Part shown: in pieces, positions 52,848 through 61,431 of the stretch
How the letters are laid out: each line of letters opens with the position of its first letter
Numbering within the stretch: position 1 is the first letter of the stretch
NCBI RefSeq assembly: GCF_040151475.1
Contig: NZ_JBDKWG010000122.1
Coordinates: 87,602-151,601 of the forward strand
Direction: 5' to 3'
From: CAXBNB01 sp040151475
GTDB taxonomy: Bacteria > Bacteroidota > Bacteroidia > Cytophagales > Cyclobacteriaceae
Length of the DNA stretch: 64,000 nt
The notes under the pieces: generated by a model
Databases searched by the model: none
Seen by the model: the letters and a program-made list of their open reading frames with translations, nothing else
Told to the model about the DNA's origin: nothing
Made by a program: the position numbers and the translations under genes

Positions 52848-53897
52848 ATGACTGTCAATACCAAAATATCGCTCAAAGGCCAACAAGGATCATTGTCGAA
52901 TGTATCTAGCCAAATAGAGGTACTTGAAAGAGGCGGTTTTCCTTCTTTTAAATCCAAACTGGAAAACATCAGTTTGTTACCATTGCACCCTACCCAGCTT
53001 GATATTTTTCAGGTGAATATGGGGAAAATGTGCAACCAGGTTTGTAAGCACTGCCATGTAGATGCCGGTCCTGACAGGAAGGAAATCATGACCAAAGAAA
53101 CCATGCAGCAGTGCCTGGATGCGCTTGATAAATCCAATATCCAAACTGTGGATTTGACTGGTGGTGCTCCGGAGATGAACCCTGATTTCAGGTGGTTTGT
53201 AGAGGAACTGAGCAATCGCAACAAACACATTATTGTGCGTTGCAACCTCACCATCATCCTGGCCAACCAAAAGTACAATGACCTGCCTGAGTTTTACAAA
53301 AAACACAACATAGAAGTGGTTTCTTCTTTGCCACATTTTTCTGCTAGGAGAACAGACTCTCAGCGTGGAGAAGGCGTATTCGGAAAATCGATCAAAGCCC
53401 TGAACATGCTAAATGAAATAGGTTATGGAATAGACAATTCGGGTTTGAAGTTGAATCTGGTGTTCAATCCATCAGGAGCATTTTTACCGGGCGATCAAAA
53501 ACAACTGGAAAATGAATTCAAAAGACGGTTGAAAAATGACCACAATATCGACTTCAATGAATTGTACGCCATCACCAACCTGCCAATTTCTCGCTTTCTT
53601 GATTATCTGGTAAACACCGGAAATTATGAAGAATATATGCTAAAGCTGATCGACGCTTTTAATCCTTCTGCCGCCATAGGCGTGATGTGTCGAAATACAA
53701 TCTCGATAAGCTGGGATGGTTACCTGTACGATTGTGACTTCAACCAAATGCTTGACCTGAAGTTGGATGGTGAAACGCCGAAACACATCAAGGATTTTGA
53801 TGTAGAAAAACTGGAATCGAGGGAAATTATATTAAACAACCACTGTTATGGCTGTACTGCCGGAGCAGGTTCAAGCTGTGGGGGAGCTACTGCGTAG
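52848..53897 (+). CDS. arsS: Arsenosugar biosynthesis radical SAM protein ArsS
   Basis: A 349-residue radical SAM enzyme. In studied bacteria it uses SAM to add a 5'-deoxyadenosyl group to dimethylated arsenic, giving the arsenoribosyl precursor. Seen: the 4Fe-4S triplet CxxxCxxC at Cys62, Cys66 and Cys69 (MCNQVCKHCHVDAGP), the SAM-contact DLTGGAPEMNP, and the DUF3641-like C-terminal part with MCRNTISISWDGYLYDCDFNQ and the closing Cys333, Cys336 and Cys344 (HCYGCTAGAGSSCGG). In some organisms the family has selenocysteine at the tail; here all codons are Cys. Third gene of the cluster. Confidence 0.93.
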   Translation: MTVNTKISLKGQQGSLSNVSSQIEVLERGGFPSFKSKLENISLLPLHPTQLDIFQVNMGKMCNQVCKHCHVDAGPDRKEIMTKETMQQCLDALDKSNIQTVDLTGGAPEMNPDFRWFVEELSNRNKHIIVRCNLTIILANQKYNDLPEFYKKHNIEVVSSLPHFSARRTDSQRGEGVFGKSIKALNMLNEIGYGIDNSGLKLNLVFNPSGAFLPGDQKQLENEFKRRLKNDHNIDFNELYAITNLPISRFLDYLVNTGNYEEYMLKLIDAFNPSAAIGVMCRNTISISWDGYLYDCDFNQMLDLKLDGETPKHIKDFDVEKLESREIILNNHCYGCTAGAGSSCGGATA

Positions 53898-53913
53898 TGT
53901 AGCTGTGCAAATG

Positions 53914-53996
53914 CCACCTTGTCATCCCGACGAAGGAGGGATCTTCTTCGCTTATTGCAGATCGGCAAGAAAGATTTCTCCTTCGTCGAAATGACA
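53914..53996. repeat. GTCATCCCGAC-type repeat (copy 2, full)
   Basis: The left half TTGTCATCCCGACGAAGGAG and the right half TTCTCCTTCGTCGAAATGAC are imperfect inverted complements that enclose about 35 bases. Full-length member; partial copies at 50788-50818 and 56520-56543. Confidence 0.7.
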
Positions 53997-54073
53997 AAAA
54001 GGCTTAAAGTGAAGGCTATGGCGTTATAGGCCAAACCTCACACCAGTACTATTAACTATTAGATTTACGAACA

Positions 54074-55045
54074 ATGCAAGGATACCTGGAAACAACAAAA
54101 GATGTTTATAAACAAGCAGCATTGACTCCTGATGTGGGATTATGCTGTACCACCTCCCCGATTTGGCAACTGCCGGGTCTGAAAATGCCGAAAAAAATGC
54201 TCGCCATGAATTATGGCTGTGGTACGACGGTGCATCCAAGGGATTTAGTCAACAACCCTACCGTGCTGTATGTAGGTGTGGGTGGTGGCATGGAACTGCT
54301 GCAGTTTTCCTATTTCTCCAGAAAACCCCAAGGAGTAATTGGTGTAGATGTAGTCGATGAAATGCTGACTGCTTCTGCTAAAAACTTTGTTGAAGCAGAA
54401 AAACTCAATCCATGGTTTGAAAAGGATTTCGTCGATTTGAGAAAAGGGGATGCACTGAATTTACCCATAGAACACAACACCATAGATGTAGCGGCACAGA
54501 ATTGCCTTTTCAATATATTCAAAACTGAAGAACTGCAAAAAGCCTTGGCTGAAATGTATCGGGTACTGAAACCACACGGACGATTGGTGATGTCCGATCC
54601 TATTTGCGATCAGGAGATGCCGGAAAACCTGAGGGCAGACGAAAGGCTCAGGGCTTTATGCCTCAGTGGGTCTATTCCAATGAAAGAATATATCAAAATG
54701 CTGACAGATACGGGATTTGGGACCGTGGAAATCAGAGCTAAGAGACCATACCGTATGCTCGCACCCGGACAATACGATACAGAAAATCTGATATATATCG
54801 AAAGCCTGGAAGTATGTGCCATCAAAGACCCAATGCCTAAAGATGGCCCTTGTGTGTTTACAGGAAAAGCGGCCATCTACTATGGCACGGATGAATTATT
54901 TGATGATGGAAAAGGCCATACACTATTGCAAAACCAGCCTCTTGCTATATGCGATAAAACCGCAGGAGCACTGGCTTCTCTTGGCAGAAAAGACATTCAC
55001 ATCACCGAATCAACATGGTTTTATGATGGTGGGGGGTGTTGTTGA
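54074..55045 (+). CDS. arsM: Arsenite methyltransferase ArsM (arsenosugar branch)
   Basis: A 323-residue SAM-dependent methyltransferase of class I fold that methylates arsenite, in this branch as the first steps of arsenosugar synthesis. Seen: vicinal Cys24-Cys25 (VGLCCTTSP), Cys49 (NYGCGTT), the SAM-binding VGVGGGMELLQF (67-78), Cys144 (AQNCLFN) and Cys196 (LRALCLSG). The Cys144-Cys196 spacing of 52 is close to the 174/224 pair of CmArsM that binds As(III). The protein ends in a vicinal Cys pair (GGGCC), likely another As(III) site. Separated from arsS by a 176-base spacer that holds a repeat, so it may have its own promoter. Confidence 0.93.
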   Translation: MQGYLETTKDVYKQAALTPDVGLCCTTSPIWQLPGLKMPKKMLAMNYGCGTTVHPRDLVNNPTVLYVGVGGGMELLQFSYFSRKPQGVIGVDVVDEMLTASAKNFVEAEKLNPWFEKDFVDLRKGDALNLPIEHNTIDVAAQNCLFNIFKTEELQKALAEMYRVLKPHGRLVMSDPICDQEMPENLRADERLRALCLSGSIPMKEYIKMLTDTGFGTVEIRAKRPYRMLAPGQYDTENLIYIESLEVCAIKDPMPKDGPCVFTGKAAIYYGTDELFDDGKGHTLLQNQPLAICDKTAGALASLGRKDIHITESTWFYDGGGCC

Positions 55046-55146
55046 TACAGTTCAAATCAAATAGATCAAAATCGCTATAAGAAAGTATATCCCCATGCCA
55101 ATCAAATGTGGTTTGAATATAAATTCTGTATTTTGATTTATGATAT

Positions 55147-55320
55147 TTATACCCAGTCAACTATTAACCAGCAAATTGCGATAATTCCAAAAATTAAGGA
55201 TGAAATAAAACCCAGTGGTGGAGTATGACCACCTCGAATTCCAAAAAGAATAGAAAAAGTAATTGACAAAACTAGTGTCAAACTGTAAATCACAATCTTA
55301 ATTTTATTATAAGTATTCAA
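55147..55320 (-). CDS. Small two-helix membrane protein, possible TTG start
   Basis: A 57-residue frame, starting TTG. Sequence features: a basic start (NTYNKIKIVIYSL), helix one (LVLSITFSILFGI), a short loop RGGHTPPLG, helix two (FISSLIFGIIAICWLIVDWV). Such HTPPLG loops between helices look designed, not random. An ATG 28 bases further up (55348) begins MKKLLDYFQI in the +1 frame, which hints that a one-base shift has split an original longer gene. Lies downstream of the 55385 gene in the same direction. No family recognised. Confidence 0.5.
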   Translation of the reverse strand: MNTYNKIKIVIYSLTLVLSITFSILFGIRGGHTPPLGFISSLIFGIIAICWLIVDWV

Positions 55321-55384
55321 TTTGAAAATAGTCTAAAAGTTTTTTCATCCAATACAACCAATCTATCTGGTGTATGTTCGATCA

Positions 55385-56077
55385 TTATCTGTTATGCACA
55401 GTCTCATATATTTCTTCAACTGTTCGCCATTTGATGTCACGAATTTCTTCTACATTAATGTTCTGCTGAGTAGATGTTCCATTAAAGAATATGCATGGAA
55501 ATATAATTTGATCATCTGGAAATGTAACTTCACCTTCTCGAATAATGTCATGATCAAGAGAAGATAATATTTTAAGTTCACCATCTATATTCTTAACTAA
55601 CATATTCATTATGTCCCAAGGATATCCCCAATAATATTTATCATCTTCAAGAATAATTGGATTGAAGAAAAACAGAATTTCTTGTTTCCCAATTTCCAAA
55701 TTCAAGTCATAGAGAAGGTAATCGATTCCATCTTCGTAACCTGAAGCTTCATAAACTTCCATTTCAGGATCATTATCTATGTTTAGAAATTTCACATATT
55801 GAATCCGCTTTTCAGAAGTGGTTTTGGTTAACCAGATTCGCAAGTCAGAAGATACCCAATACTCATCATATATATATTTTTCCTCCGATTGAGAAAGTAC
55901 TATAAAGTCATTTTGATCGTCTCCATCAATATCAATTGAAATTACTCTTTCAATTTTACTTGTGATTATTTCTTTTAGCTCTTTCGGTATATAGTCGAGA
56001 GTGTCGGCTGAAAGGAAGCCTTGACCAAAAGTGTTAGTAGAGAATAAGGAAAAGAGGAGTAGAAAAATGTTTTTCAT
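55385..56077 (-). CDS. Exported protein with a calcium-type DxDxDG loop
   Basis: A 230-residue exported protein. Signal peptide MKNIFLLLFSLFSTNTFG/Q; an ATG two codons up is equally possible. Seen: ISIDIDGDDQNDFIVL, a DxDGD-type loop as in FG-GAP/VCBS repeats that bind calcium, and again LNIDNDPEMEVYE. The rest is acidic and strand-rich (YLLYDLNLEIGKQ). Looks like a few propeller or integrin-like blades, not a full propeller. Function unknown. Confidence 0.65.
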   Translation of the reverse strand: MKNIFLLLFSLFSTNTFGQGFLSADTLDYIPKELKEIITSKIERVISIDIDGDDQNDFIVLSQSEEKYIYDEYWVSSDLRIWLTKTTSEKRIQYVKFLNIDNDPEMEVYEASGYEDGIDYLLYDLNLEIGKQEILFFFNPIILEDDKYYWGYPWDIMNMLVKNIDGELKILSSLDHDIIREGEVTFPDDQIIFPCIFFNGTSTQQNINVEEIRDIKWRTVEEIYETVHNR

Positions 56078-56111
56078 GAGCATCTACTGATTGTGCATAA
56101 AACCTATATTT

Positions 56112-56474
56112 TCAATACTGCCCAGATCCTAACATCACCAATGTGCAGCCATGTACAGTTTCTATTCCTTGTTTTTGAGCCATTAATTCTAGTAGGTCAT
56201 TTTCTGCCCCAGGATTAAAGATAATCCTTTTTGGTTTTAAGTCAAGCACGTAATCTTCATAGCCTTTGAAATGATCTGCTCCGACATACATTGTCACCGT
56301 ATGAATATCGGCGAGCTCAGGTTTGTCTTTTATGTTGAGGATTTTATGTCCAAAAACTTCTCCGGGCTTGTTGCCAACGGGTACTATTTCATGGCCTTTG
56401 TTTTCTAATCTCTCGGCTGCCAAATAAGCATACCTCGATGGGTTTGGGGTAGCTCCTATGATGACTGTTTTCAT
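56112..56474 (-). CDS. CoA-binding domain protein
   Basis: A 120-residue Rossmann-fold protein of the CoA_binding_2 family (YccU-like). Seen: VIIGATPNPSRYAYLAAERL at the N-terminus and IFNPGAENDLLELM near the end, with HTVTMYVGADHF in the middle. Cytoplasmic. The family binds CoA; its role is not settled. Monocistronic, next to the FAD enzyme. Confidence 0.9.
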   Translation of the reverse strand: MKTVIIGATPNPSRYAYLAAERLENKGHEIVPVGNKPGEVFGHKILNIKDKPELADIHTVTMYVGADHFKGYEDYVLDLKPKRIIFNPGAENDLLELMAQKQGIETVHGCTLVMLGSGQY

Positions 56475-56519
56475 TTATTACATTTTACACGTCTTAAAAA
56501 GATTGAGATTAAGCTAAAA

Positions 56520-56543
56520 AGATTTCTCCAAAATCGAAATGAC
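56520..56543. repeat. GTCATCCCGAC-type repeat (copy 3, half)
   Basis: AGATTTCTCCAAAATCGAAA then TGACA: matches the right half of copy 2 with a few changes. Confidence 0.55.
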
Positions 56544-56559
56544 AAGTTTTGAGGTTTCT

Positions 56560-58143
56560 TCAAGCCTTGCTTTTTTTAGCATATTTCATTACCAGCATTT
56601 CCGCACATTTCTCCCCGTCGATAGCTGCCGACATGATGCCACCGGCATATCCGGCACCTTCTCCACATGGAAACAATCTTTCCACCTGTAAATGTTCCAT
56701 CGTTTCCCGATTTCTCGGAATACTGACCGGAGATGATGTCCTACTCTCCACGCCTACCAATACTGCTTCGTTTGTCAGGTAACCTTTCATCTTTTTTCCA
56801 AAAAACCTAAAACCGATTTTAAGTCGTTCAGAAATTTCTTGTGGCAACACTTCTTCCAGGTTTACCGACTCCAATCCCGGCTGATAGGAACACTCCGGCA
56901 AAGTATTGGAGTGTTGTTTGGATACATAATCCACCAATCGCTGGGCAGGTGCTTTTTGTGTGTTTCCTGCTGCGATGCATGCCTTCTTTTCTACTTCTGC
57001 CTGAAATTTCATTCCTGCCAATGCGCCAAACTTTTGATAGGGCTCAAAGTCCGAGCTTTCAACAGACACGACCATACCGGAGTTGGCAAACTTCGAATCA
57101 CGCTTAGATGGGCTCATACCATTGACTACTACTTCTCCTTCGTTGGTGGCAGAAGGAACAATAAATCCCCCCGGACACATACAGAATGAAAACACTCCTC
57201 GCACTGCTTTCTGGTATTCGGTCTGAGTGGCCATGGCATAAGGTGCCGCTGGCAGGTAAGCCCCTCTGGAGTCACAATGGTACTGAATCTTGTCGATGAG
57301 CTGCTGGGGATGCTCTATCCGCACTCCCAGTGCAAATGGCTTGGGTTCGATCAATATTTTTTTCTTATCTAACAATTCGAATATGTCCCTTGCGGAATGT
57401 CCGGTGGCCAGAATTACTCCTATTCCTTCATATACCTCACCAGAAACAGCCACCACACCTTTCCAGATATTGCTATCTATTTTAAAATCTGTAACCCTGG
57501 TATTAAAATGAATCTCTCCCCCTTTTTCCAAGATAGCTTCTCTCATGGAAGCAATCACCTTTGGTAATTTGTTGGTGCCAATATGAGGATGGGTATCGAC
57601 CAAAATGTCGTCGGTAGCCCCATGCGTCACCAGTATCTCAAGGATTCTGGTAATATCTCCTCTCTTTTTTGACCGGGTGTATAATTTGCCGTCAGAGTAA
57701 GTACCAGCACCACCTTCTCCAAAACAATAATTGGAATCTGGATTAACAATGTGCTCCTTGTTAATATTCGCCAAATCTCTCCTGCGTTCCTGCACATCCT
57801 TTCCCCTTTCCAAAACGATAGGTTTTACACCCATTTCTATGCATTTTAGGGCGGCAAACAGGCCGGCAGGTCCTGCTCCAATGATAACTACTCTCTCTGC
57901 TTTATCTACATGGTGATCAGGTGATTTATAGGCTAATTGGGGAATCTCCACAGCAGTATGAAAAACTGCTACTTCTATGTTCACCATTACTTTCCGGGCA
58001 CGGGCATCAATGGATCGTTTGATCAGCTTGAATGCGTTTGGTGCCTGCCCTCTTCCCAGTTTTGTTTGCATGAAAGCTTTGAAGTTGGCATCATCAAATG
58101 CGATTTCGGGTTTTACTTTATATCTATAGACCTTGTCTGCCAT
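56560..58143 (-). CDS. FAD-dependent dehydrogenase/oxidoreductase
   Basis: A 527-residue flavoprotein of the COG2509 type. It opens with a ~80-residue domain (MADKVYRYKVKPEIAFDDAN) and then the FAD-binding GAGPAG at 89-94 (VVIIGAGPAGLFAALKC). Further seen: CFGEGGAGTYSDGKLYTR, ILATGHSARDIF, a PKPFALGVRIEHP segment, and the closing EGAGYAGGIMSAAIDG. Cytoplasmic, FAD- and probably NAD(P)H-using. The substrate is unknown in the whole family. Monocistronic. Confidence 0.93.
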   Translation of the reverse strand: MADKVYRYKVKPEIAFDDANFKAFMQTKLGRGQAPNAFKLIKRSIDARARKVMVNIEVAVFHTAVEIPQLAYKSPDHHVDKAERVVIIGAGPAGLFAALKCIEMGVKPIVLERGKDVQERRRDLANINKEHIVNPDSNYCFGEGGAGTYSDGKLYTRSKKRGDITRILEILVTHGATDDILVDTHPHIGTNKLPKVIASMREAILEKGGEIHFNTRVTDFKIDSNIWKGVVAVSGEVYEGIGVILATGHSARDIFELLDKKKILIEPKPFALGVRIEHPQQLIDKIQYHCDSRGAYLPAAPYAMATQTEYQKAVRGVFSFCMCPGGFIVPSATNEGEVVVNGMSPSKRDSKFANSGMVVSVESSDFEPYQKFGALAGMKFQAEVEKKACIAAGNTQKAPAQRLVDYVSKQHSNTLPECSYQPGLESVNLEEVLPQEISERLKIGFRFFGKKMKGYLTNEAVLVGVESRTSSPVSIPRNRETMEHLQVERLFPCGEGAGYAGGIMSAAIDGEKCAEMLVMKYAKKSKA

Positions 58144-58225
58144 ATCGATTTATTTAGTCCGGCAAAGTAAGTCAACAAAATATTGAGACGGTAAAATAAA
58201 CTTTAATTCCTCTGATTTGAGCAAT

Positions 58226-58286
58226 AGACCTGCCAGGTTTCTTTTCGAAAAAGAACAAAAAAATTACCGTCAATAGCTGGGTTTTC
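58226..58286. repeat. Intergenic element (copy 4, one end missing)
   Basis: Starts AGACCTGCCAGGTTT. Its interior (AAATTACCGTCAATAGCTGG then GTTTTC) matches the reverse complement of copy 2's interior. The second inverted end is missing. It is in the spacer 58144-58419, which contains no gene that I can support. Confidence 0.6.
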
Positions 58287-58419
58287 AATACATGGGATAT
58301 GCCATTGTGTTTACAGGCATTTGTTCCTAAGAAGTATAAAGGATGTCAGTATTTTGCTGCAATTCGTTAATGAAATAATAATAATCTGTACATTTCTTCT
58401 CGTAGTTTTTTTCATTCTA

Positions 58420-60994
58420 TCATTCACTTCTCAAACTATCCACGGGATTTGCTAACGAGACTTTAATTAACTGATGGCTCATGGTGAGAATAGTGATCAC
58501 AAAAACACTTATCCCTGCAATGAATAATATCCACCAGGAAATATTCACATGATAGGCAAAGTCTTCCAGCCAACTATTCATCCCTATCCAGGCTAATGGA
58601 AGGGCAATAACCAATGCGATGAATACCAATTTAAAGAAACCCTTGGTCTGAAGGGTAATCAATGAGATGATGGTTGCACCTAGCACTTTTCGGATACCTA
58701 TTTGCTTTGTTTGTTGTTCTGTAACAAAGGCTGAAAGTCCGTAAAGACCCAAACTAGAAATCAGAATGGCAAGGATTGCCAGAAGATTAAATATTAAACC
58801 CATCTTCTTTTCGCCTGCATACTGTCGCTCCAAATCCTGATCAAGGAAATGGTAAGAAAATGGATATTTTGGGTTTAGCCCTTGATGTATTTGTTCCAGT
58901 AAGGCCAGGCAATCCCGGGTTTGTCCAACCGTAGTACGAACAACCAGGAAGCCTTTTTCTCAATACAATTGGCTGTATTTCATATTGCAAAGGTTTAAAA
59001 TTGAAGTCTTCAACAACGCCTATTACACGACCTTTAGGCCCATTATATGAAATTTTCTCTCCCAGAATGCTTCTCAAGTCTTTTCCCATCAGGTTCATCA
59101 TGGTCTCGTTAATGATAAAACTATCTTCGTCAGACCTAAGGTCTTTGTGAAATCCTTTTCCTGCCAATATTTTTATCTCGAATAGATCAAGGAAGTTATC
59201 ATCAATGTTAATGTTGGGAATGACTATGTTAACATTTTCCGGCTTGCCGTCCCATTGAACGTTTACAACACCAGTAGTAAGGTCATATGGTAGGTCAGAA
59301 ATAATAGAGTATTCTTCCGTAAATGGATTCTGTCCTAATGTATTTTGGAGAGTTTTCAGTTTATCACGCAACTCTCTGCGAAGTGGAATTGTAATTAAAT
59401 TTTCCTTGTTGAAACCAAGGTTCATTCCTTTAATGAAATTCAGTTGGTTATACACTACCAAAGTGCCTACTATCAATATGCCTGAAATAGTGAATTGGGT
59501 AATAACAAGGATGTTTCTAAAAGCGATATTTCCAAATGAATGTTTTAATTCCCCTTTCATTACTTTCAATGGATTGAAGCTCGATAAAAACAGAGCCGGA
59601 TAACTGCCTGATATCAGGCCAGTAGCCATAATGATCAGTAGAAAGCGAATCCAAAAACTACTCTCCAGAAAGTCAATACTTAATTCTTTGCCAGAAATAG
59701 TATTGAAATGTGGCAATGCAACTATGACCAAGAGCATAGCCAAAGCAGATGATATTATAGTGAGAAGTATCGATTCACTTAAAAACTGTCCGATCAACTG
59801 TTTTCTTTGGGCACCAATTGTTTTACGCAGTGCTACCTCTTTAGATCGCTTGATTGACCTAGCAGTTGACAGGTTCATGAAATTGATACAGGCAATACCT
59901 AAGATAAAAAGTGCGGCCATGAAGAAAATGGTTACATATTGCATATTTCCTTTCTCAGCCAAATCAATTTGTAAATCTGACTTTAGGTGGATGTCTGTCA
60001 AAGGCTGAAGTTTAAAGTTGATGGAATTACTTTCTTGCCTATCCCAGTAAATTGCAGTTATTTTTTCTTCCAGCGTAGAAATACTTTCAGGGGAATTTAA
60101 GTTGTAATTGAGCTTGAAGTAGTTGTAATATGTAAAGTTGTCCCATGTTTTTGTGACAAGGTCTTGATCGGTTTTTGCCACAGTTGATAAGGGGATTAGA
60201 AAGTCGAATTTCAAATGCGAATTGCTCGGTAAATCCTCAAGTATAGCTACTACACTCACGTCATAGGTGTTATTCACCTTGAAGATTTTTCCGATAGGAT
60301 CATCATTTCCAAAATACTTTTTGGCCATGCCAGAAGTCATAACAATCGTATTAGGGTTGGCGAGTGCGGAAGACTGGTCACCTAAAAGCAGTTTGAAATT
60401 AAAAAAGTCGAAGAAATTTGAGTCTGCCATGAGAATGCGATCCTCTTCAAAGATTTGGTTATTCGTCTCAAAAAGCCCGTTGTTAAATTTACTTACCCTT
60501 ACCACGGATTCAATTTCAGGAAGCATTTCCTGGAGATCTGGCCCCATTCCGGCAGGGGTCACAGCGGCTTTGAAATCATTAACATGACCTGTCAACCGAT
60601 AAATGTTCTCTGCATCGTGATTAAAGCGATCATAACTAAGTTCATTTTCTACCCAGAGTAGAATAAGCATACTACATGCCATGCCTATTGCAAGTCCCAC
60701 AATATTGAGGAAGGTGTAGAGTTTGGTCCTCGCCAAATGGCGAAAAGCCACTTTAAAATAATGAATATACATACTTATATAATTTGAGTTTGACCAATTT
60801 GATTTTATTGCAAAAGGTCTTATAAACTGTAGCACCTGCACCCAATACTTTAACCTGGATTTCAAACTTCCATCCTCTTGGTGGTTTCGCTCAAAATGAG
60901 CATGCAAGTCCCCTTGAATCTCTTCGAGAAGCTCTGGTTTACAAAACCATAATAGGAATTTGTCTGCTAGTGCAGGTGGTCTTCTTATACGCAT
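58420..60994 (-). pseudogene. FtsX-type ABC permease with a one-base frameshift
   Basis: A MacB/FtsX-like ABC permease with an N-terminal prefix domain (LADKFLLWFCKPELLEEIQG) as found beside PadR regulators. It reads in one frame from 60994 to about 58959 (…FKPLQYEIQPIVLRK) and then in another frame to the stop at 58420 (…GFLVVRTTVGQTRDCLALL, then ISSLGLYGLSAF). The shift is at a run of five T on the plus strand (58954-58958): four would restore one ~857-residue gene. As given, the frame ends early at 58841 after about 40 wrong residues. The membrane helices and the C-terminal FtsX domain are both intact, so this is a recent break, a phase-variable tract or a sequencing error. The start overlaps the PadR stop (TGATG). 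Confidence 0.85.
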
Positions 60995-61326
60995 CAGACT
61001 GTCTTGATTGAAAGTTCGGGAATCTGTGTCCAGATACTCACTTTGGTGTCTCTGCTTTGTATTAAAGCTTTTTCACCAAATGCTGTAAGTGTAAAAAGCC
61101 GCTTTCGTCTTCCTCCACGTTCCTTTGTAGGGTCTCCCAGAGAAGACTCGACAAGCCCTTTGGTTTCCAATCTGCTCAATGTGGCATGTACTGCTCCGAT
61201 GGCAGTAGTTCTTCCAGTCTGTTTCTTTATCTCATCACATATTCCCAAACCATATGCATCTTCCTTCAACAATGCAATCATCAGCAAAACCAGCTCTTCA
61301 AATTCACCTAAACTTTCTTTTCCCAT
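60994..61326 (-). CDS. PadR-family transcriptional regulator
   Basis: A 110-residue winged-helix repressor. Seen: GEFEELVLLMIALLKEDAYG at the N-terminus and TTAIGAVHATLSRLETKGLVES in the recognition region, then ERGGRRKRLFTLTAFG, the wing. Its last base overlaps the permease start (TGATG), so the two are co-translated. Two TTCTA-N5-TAGAA palindromes just upstream are likely its operators. Ligand unknown; PadR proteins often sense drugs or phenolic compounds. Confidence 0.92.
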   Translation of the reverse strand: MGKESLGEFEELVLLMIALLKEDAYGLGICDEIKKQTGRTTAIGAVHATLSRLETKGLVESSLGDPTKERGGRRKRLFTLTAFGEKALIQSRDTKVSIWTQIPELSIKTV

Positions 61327-61335
61327 TATTATTTT

Positions 61336-61392
61336 TTCTATTTTGTAGAATAAATATACGGAAGAAATTTTAATTAGTTCTATAATGTAGAA
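61336..61392. promoter_or_regulatory. Twin PadR operator candidates
   Basis: TTCTA-N5-TAGAA occurs at 61336-61350 (centre TTTTG) and 61378-61392 (centre TAATG), start to start 42 bases, about four helical turns. The nearer one ends 10 bases from the PadR start codon. The 105-base spacer holds nothing else. Confidence 0.65.
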
Positions 61393-61431
61393 AATATTAC
61401 CTTTAAAATGACCAAAAATTGATGTCAGGGC

